Assembly: GCA_937967875.1 (NCBI GenBank)
Contig: CALBTQ010000078.1
Coordinates: 1 to 12,012 of the forward strand
From: an uncultured Pseudomonadota bacterium
Lineage (GTDB): Bacteria; Lernaellota; Lernaellaia; Lernaellales; Lernaellaceae
Reading direction: 5' to 3'
Length of the DNA stretch: 12,012 nucleotides
This document shows positions 7,944-12,012 of the stretch, one piece after another. Made by a program: the position numbers and the translations under genes. The notes below the pieces were generated by a model. It ran no database searches, was not told the origin of the DNA, and saw only the letters and a program-made list of their open reading frames with translations. How positions within the stretch are numbered: position 1 is the stretch's first letter; the number at the start of each line of letters is the position of its first letter.

Positions 7944-10289
7944 GTGGAATATACCCATGGAGATCAAATACAGGTTCCCGAGATCCTACCGATCCTGCCG
8001 TTGCGCGACGTGGTGGTCTTTCCGTACCTGATTATTCCGTTGATGGTCGGCCGGCAACGTTCCATCGACGCCATCCAGCGCGCGATGGCCGGCGATCGTC
8101 TCCTGCTCCTGATCACGCAAAAGGATCAGGAGGTCGAGGATCCCGACGATACGCACCTGTACAGCGTCGGCACCGTCTGCTCGATCATGCGCATGGTCCG
8201 CCAGCCCGACAACCGCCTGCGCATCCTGGTGCAGGGTTTGAGCCGAGCGCGGGTCAACGAGGTCATTGCCCGCGATCCCATACTCACCGCCCGCCTGACG
8301 AAAATCGAAGAAGATGAAGACGAAGTGCCCGATATCACGCAGGAAGCGCTGATGCGCACCGTGCGCGAGCAGGTCGCGAAAATCGCCGAGCTCGGCAAGG
8401 GCATCAATCCGGATTTCGTCGGCGCCACCGAAACGGTGATGGAGCCGGGGCGGCTGGCCGACCTGGTCGCCAGCAACATCGAAATGAAAACGCAGGACAT
8501 GCAGACCGTGCTCGAGACGATCGATCCCACCGATCGCCTGCAATTCGTGGTCAACAGTATGACCAAGGAAACCGAGCTGCTGCAGGTCAAGGCGCGCATC
8601 ACCGCTTCGGCGCGCGATCAGATCAACGAACATCAGCACGAATATTTCTTGCGCGAACCACTCAAGGCCATTCAAAGCGAGTTGGGCGCCGGCGATGCCC
8701 GCGCCAAGGAAGTCGCCGAATTGCGCGAACAGGTCGCCGCGGCCAAGATGCCCTCCGCCGTCGATGAAACCGCCACGCGCGAACTCGACCGCCTGGAAAG
8801 CATGCACGCCGACAGCGCCGAATCGCAGATCGTCCGATCCTACCTCGATTGGCTCATCCACCTGCCCTGGTCCAATCGCACACGCGATCGCCTGGACATC
8901 AAACGCGCGATGGAAATTCTCAACGAGGATCACTACGGCCTGGACGAAGTGAAAGAACGCATCATCGAGTTTCTCTCCGTGCGCAAACTCAAGCCGAAAA
9001 GCAAAGGACCGATCCTGTGCTTCGTCGGTCCCCCGGGCGTCGGCAAAACGAGCCTCGGCCGCTCGATCGCCCGCGCCATGGGCCGCAAATTCGTGCGCGT
9101 CTCGCTCGGCGGCATGCGCGACGAGGCGGAAATTCGCGGTCATCGCCGCACCTACATCGGCGCGATGCCCGGGCGCATCGTGCAGATGCTCAAGCAAGCC
9201 GGCGCGAACAACCCGGTTTTCATGCTCGATGAAATCGACAAACTCGGCTCCGATTTCCGCGGCGATCCGGCCAGCTCGCTGCTGGAAATTCTCGACCCGG
9301 AACAGAACAACATGTTCTCCGACAACTACCTCAACGTGCCCTTCGACCTGTCAAACGTGATGTTCATCACCACGGCCAATCTGATCGACCCGATCCCCGG
9401 GCCGCTCAAGGACCGCATGGAGGTCATCGAGATTCAGGGCTATACGCTGGCTGAGAAAATTCAGATCGCCTACCGCTACCTGCTGCCGCGCCAGATCGAT
9501 CAGAACGGCTTGAAGAAGCATCACATCGACGTCAGTCGCAAGGCGATGGAATTACTCGTCACCGGCTATACGCGCGAAGCCGGTTTGCGCAACCTGGAGC
9601 GCACGATCGGCAAGGTATGCCGCAAGGTGGCGCGTCGCTTCGCCGAAGGCAAAGTCGCGAAGGTGAACATCACCCAGGGCAACGTGGCGACGTACCTCGG
9701 ACCGCCGCGCTTTCTGGATGAGGAGTCCGACATCTACGAACACCGCGTGGGCATCGCCACCGGGCTGGCCTGGACGCAGGTCGGCGGTGAAGTGCTCAAC
9801 GTCGAAGCGACCTTCGTCGACGGCAAGGGCCACTTGTCACTGACCGGCCATCTGGGCGACATCATGAAAGAGTCGGCGCAGGCGGCGCTGACCTACGCCC
9901 GCAGCCGCACTGAAGTCCTGGGGGTGGATTCGGCGTTCTTCGCCAACCACGATCTGCACGTGCATGTGCCCGCCGGCGCGATTCCCAAAGATGGTCCCTC
10001 GGCCGGCATCACCATCGCCACGGCGATGATCAGCGCTCTGCGCCAGGTGCCGACCCGCCGCCGCCTGGCCATGACCGGCGAGGTCACCCTGCGCGGCAAC
10101 GTCCTGCCGATCGGCGGCGTGAAGGAAAAAGTGCTGGCCGCGCAACGTGCCGGTTATTTCGATGTCATTTTGCCGTTCAACAACAAACGGGACATCGTGC
10201 AGATTCCCGCGCCGATTCGCCGGACGATGAAATTCCACTTCGTCAAAACCATGGACGACGTCATGAACCTGGCGCTGGAGGAGGCTTAA
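7944..10289 (+). CDS. lon: Lon protease (LonA, AAA+ serine protease)
   Basis: Cytoplasmic hexameric ATP-dependent protease that degrades misfolded and selected regulatory proteins. It has 781 residues, nearly the same as E. coli Lon (784). The N-terminal substrate-recognition domain begins with ILPILPLRDVVVFP and continues through a coiled helical region to about residue 300. The AAA+ module has Walker A GPPGVGKT (362-369) and Walker B with Asp429-Glu430 in FMLDEIDKLG, followed by FITTANLIDPIPGPLKDRME. The protease domain has the catalytic Ser686 in PKDGPSAG and Lys729 in GGVKEK, 43 residues apart as in E. coli (679/722). There is no transmembrane insert, so it is LonA, not the archaeal LonB type. 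The start is the GTG at 7944, with AAGGGG at 7932-7937 six bases upstream. thiL follows after 5 bases. All key residues are intact. Confidence 0.97.
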   Translation: MEYTHGDQIQVPEILPILPLRDVVVFPYLIIPLMVGRQRSIDAIQRAMAGDRLLLLITQKDQEVEDPDDTHLYSVGTVCSIMRMVRQPDNRLRILVQGLSRARVNEVIARDPILTARLTKIEEDEDEVPDITQEALMRTVREQVAKIAELGKGINPDFVGATETVMEPGRLADLVASNIEMKTQDMQTVLETIDPTDRLQFVVNSMTKETELLQVKARITASARDQINEHQHEYFLREPLKAIQSELGAGDARAKEVAELREQVAAAKMPSAVDETATRELDRLESMHADSAESQIVRSYLDWLIHLPWSNRTRDRLDIKRAMEILNEDHYGLDEVKERIIEFLSVRKLKPKSKGPILCFVGPPGVGKTSLGRSIARAMGRKFVRVSLGGMRDEAEIRGHRRTYIGAMPGRIVQMLKQAGANNPVFMLDEIDKLGSDFRGDPASSLLEILDPEQNNMFSDNYLNVPFDLSNVMFITTANLIDPIPGPLKDRMEVIEIQGYTLAEKIQIAYRYLLPRQIDQNGLKKHHIDVSRKAMELLVTGYTREAGLRNLERTIGKVCRKVARRFAEGKVAKVNITQGNVATYLGPPRFLDEESDIYEHRVGIATGLAWTQVGGEVLNVEATFVDGKGHLSLTGHLGDIMKESAQAALTYARSRTEVLGVDSAFFANHDLHVHVPAGAIPKDGPSAGITIATAMISALRQVPTRRRLAMTGEVTLRGNVLPIGGVKEKVLAAQRAGYFDVILPFNNKRDIVQIPAPIRRTMKFHFVKTMDDVMNLALEEA
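10277..10284 (+). promoter_or_regulatory. Shine-Dalgarno for thiL inside the end of lon
   Basis: GGAGGAGG lies within the last codons of lon (LEEA) and 10 bases before the GTG start of thiL. It supports GTG at 10295 as the start and makes thiL translation dependent on ribosomes finishing lon. Confidence 0.65.
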
Positions 10290-10294
10290 GCCCC

Positions 10295-11266
10295 GTGCGC
10301 GAAAACGACTGGCTGCGCCATGCGGCCCGGCTCTTCGGCTCCCGACATCAGGGAATCCCGGTGGGCGTCGGCGACGATTGCGCCGTGCTCTCGCCGGCGG
10401 GAGAGCTGTTGGTCAGCACCGACACGGTGGTGGCCGGCGTCCATTTCGACCTGTCGTTGATGGACCACCGCGACGCCGGATGGCGCGCGCTGGCCGTAGC
10501 GCTCAGCGACCTCGCCGCCTGCGGAGCCGATCCGCAACGCCCCATCGCCGCGCTGGTATCCGCGCAACTGCCCGCCGAACTGACCGATGAAAACTTGCTG
10601 ACGCTGGCTGACGGTCTGGGCCAATGCTCCCAGGCGCACAACTGCGCGATCGTCGGCGGCGACACCGTATCCACCCCCGGCCCGCTGGCATTGACGTTGA
10701 CCGTGTTGGGCTACGCCGAGCGGGCCGTGTTGCGTCGCGGCGCGCGCCCGGGCGACCTGCTCGCGGTGAGCGGTCCGTTGGGCCGGGCCGGCGCGGGTAT
10801 GTTCGCCTTGCGCGCCGGGTTCACCGAACCGGCGTACGACGACTGCCGCCGCGCCTATCGCCGCCCGCAAGCGTTGTTGGCGGCGGGACACGTACTGGCG
10901 CGCACGGCGACGGCGATGATGGATCTGTCCGACGGTCTGCTCATGGACCTGGATCGTCTGTGCGCGGCAAGCGGCGTAGGCGCGAACGTCGAGCTGAACG
11001 ATCTGCCGCTCACGCCCGCCGCGCGCGAGATCTTCACCCGCCTGGGCCATGACCCGGCGGTAACGGCGGCGACCTTCGGCGACGATTATCAGTTGCTCGT
11101 CGCGCTGCACCCGACCTCCTTCGAGACGATGCACGCCGAAATGCCCGGTCTGACCGTCGTCGGCCACATTGTCGAGGGAGACGCGGTGCACGTGTTGCGC
11201 GACGGCCGTCCGGTCGAAATCGCGCAACGCGGCTACGAGCACGGAAAGGAAAACGAAACGTCATGA
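10295..11266 (+). CDS. thiL: Thiamine-monophosphate kinase
   Basis: ThiL phosphorylates thiamine monophosphate with ATP to give thiamine diphosphate, the active cofactor, in the last step of bacterial thiamine synthesis. It has 323 residues, typical of the family. Conserved PurM-like fold motifs are present in order: GVGDDCAVL (24-32), VSTDTVVAGVHF (40-51), ALSDLAACGADP (69-80), IVGGDTV (119-125), a GDLLAVSGPLGRAGAG stretch (153-168), MMDLSDGLLMDL (208-219) and SGVGANVELNDLPL (226-239). The late motif reads FGDDYQLL (261-268), where the family usually has GEDYELL; both changes are conservative. The start is GTG at 10295, just after lon. The stop overlaps the larB start (ATGA). No other thiamine gene is in view, which is common because thiL often stands apart from thiC/E/G. 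Confidence 0.94.
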   Translation: MRENDWLRHAARLFGSRHQGIPVGVGDDCAVLSPAGELLVSTDTVVAGVHFDLSLMDHRDAGWRALAVALSDLAACGADPQRPIAALVSAQLPAELTDENLLTLADGLGQCSQAHNCAIVGGDTVSTPGPLALTLTVLGYAERAVLRRGARPGDLLAVSGPLGRAGAGMFALRAGFTEPAYDDCRRAYRRPQALLAAGHVLARTATAMMDLSDGLLMDLDRLCAASGVGANVELNDLPLTPAAREIFTRLGHDPAVTAATFGDDYQLLVALHPTSFETMHAEMPGLTVVGHIVEGDAVHVLRDGRPVEIAQRGYEHGKENETS

Positions 11267-12012
11267 GTCAATACGATCACTGGCTGCGCGAGGTGCTGCA
11301 GCGTTTCAGCGCGGACGAAATTTCACTCGACGAAGCGCTGCAACAGTTGCGCGACCTGCCTTACGAGGACATCGAATTCGCCAAGCTCGATCATCACCGC
11401 AGCATACGCCACGGCTTCCCCGAGGTCGTGCTGGCCCAGGGTAAAACAGCCGATCAGATCATCCAGATCGTCGACCGCCTGCGCGCCAAGGGCGGCAACG
11501 TACTGGTCACGCGCATGAGCCAGGAACAGGCGGTCAGCGTGTGCGGCAAGTTTCCCACCGCCGAATACGATTCGACCAGCGGCGTGTTTCGCCTGATGCA
11601 GATCCCGCTGGAGCCGCAGGGCCTGGGCAAAGTCGTGGTGATCACCGCGGGCACCGCCGACGTGCCGGTGGCCGAGGAAGCGTATCTATGCTCCGAAATG
11701 CTGGGCAACCCGACCGTGCGGCTGTACGACGTGGGCGTGGCCGGCATCCACCGCCTTTTCGACAACATCGAGATCATCCGCGACGCGTCGGTGTTGATCG
11801 TCGTCGCCGGCATGGAAGGCGCGCTGCCCTCGGTCGTCGGCGGCCTGACCGAAAAACCGATCATCGCCGTGCCCACGAGCATCGGATACGGCGCCAGCTT
11901 CAATGGCATCGCCGCGTTGTTGGGCATGCTCAATTCCTGCGCCAGCGGCATGGTGGTGGTCAACATCGACAACGGTTTCGGCGCGGCTTACGCGGCCACG
12001 CGCATCAATCGT
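11263..12012 (+). CDS. larB: LarB, pyridinium-3,5-biscarboxylic acid mononucleotide synthase (3' end at window edge)
   Basis: LarB carboxylates and hydrolyses nicotinic acid adenine dinucleotide, the first step toward the nickel-pincer nucleotide cofactor of lactate racemase-type enzymes. The frame stays open for 250 codons to the last base. Its N-terminal part has DHHRSIRHGFPEVVLAQGKT-like wording (about 43-62), a LarB hallmark. The PurE-like part has ITAGTADVPVAEEA (from about 128), YDVGVAGIHRLF, VVAGMEGALPSVVGGL and PTSIGYGASFNG, then a MLNSCASG segment with Cys226. That Cys matches the position of the nucleophilic Cys of Lactiplantibacillus LarB. The last residues, ATRINR, correspond to the usual C-terminus, so few codons are missing. 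ATG at 11263 overlaps the thiL stop, with AAGGA at 11246-11250 (12-base spacing, long). larC and larE are not in view and may lie downstream or elsewhere. Older annotation would call it a PurE/AIR-carboxylase-like protein. Confidence 0.93.
   Translation, partial: MSQYDHWLREVLQRFSADEISLDEALQQLRDLPYEDIEFAKLDHHRSIRHGFPEVVLAQGKTADQIIQIVDRLRAKGGNVLVTRMSQEQAVSVCGKFPTAEYDSTSGVFRLMQIPLEPQGLGKVVVITAGTADVPVAEEAYLCSEMLGNPTVRLYDVGVAGIHRLFDNIEIIRDASVLIVVAGMEGALPSVVGGLTEKPIIAVPTSIGYGASFNGIAALLGMLNSCASGMVVVNIDNGFGAAYAATRINR

Noticed and set aside
7986..9197. A 403-codon minus-strand open frame over lon (and similar long minus frames over dnaJ, the lipoprotein and the helicase).
   Set aside because: The composition, rich in His, Asp, Gly, Ala and Phe/Val, is typical of reverse-complemented high-G+C coding sequence. 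The sense-strand genes carry complete family motifs.

Overview
The window is about 12 kb of densely packed, one-directional bacterial sequence (all genes on the + strand, mostly about 60-65% G+C). An outer-membrane-type lipoprotein and a full set of bacterial housekeeping families point to a Gram-negative bacterium. The layout would fit a deltaproteobacterium-like or related lineage, probably from an uncultured or draft assembly, but the sequence alone does not settle the taxon. The first 30 bases are not genomic. They match the 3' end of the Illumina TruSeq read-2 adapter, so this is the raw edge of an assembled contig.

Layout: (1) 1-30 adapter; (2) 31-504 grpE lacking its 5' part, at clearly lower G+C than the rest; (3) 562-2445 dnaK with a strong Shine-Dalgarno; (4) 2467-2500 a convincing intrinsic terminator or attenuator hairpin; (5) 2516-3625 a DnaJ-family co-chaperone with all four zinc motifs but no Gly/Phe linker; (6) 3622-5535 a lipoprotein made of TPR-like repeats plus a periplasmic-binding-protein fold (LpoA/LppC-like); (7) 5532-7481 a DinG/YoaA-type iron-sulfur DNA helicase; (8) 7484-7930 an Hsp20 small heat-shock protein; (9) 7944-10289 Lon protease (LonA); (10) 10295-11266 ThiL, thiamine-monophosphate kinase; (11) 11263-12012 LarB, nickel-pincer cofactor synthesis, running to the window edge.

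From dnaJ to larB every junction is either a 4-base stop/start overlap or a gap of at most 13 bases, so these seven genes look like one translationally coupled transcription unit. The only gap there with a terminator is the one between dnaK and dnaJ. The genes combine the whole proteostasis cycle: GrpE/DnaK/DnaJ refolding, Hsp20 holdase and Lon degradation. Also present are an envelope lipoprotein, a DNA-repair helicase and two small cofactor enzymes.

I saw no tRNA, rRNA, CRISPR array, insertion sequence, phage gene, toxin-antitoxin pair or defence system. No stretch longer than 300 bases lacks a gene; the largest gap is 70 bases. I do not see an undescribed system here. The points most worth a second look are the unusual DnaJ, the terminator that splits dnaK from dnaJ, the coupled stress/repair/cofactor operon, and the base-composition shift next to the adapter-bearing contig end.
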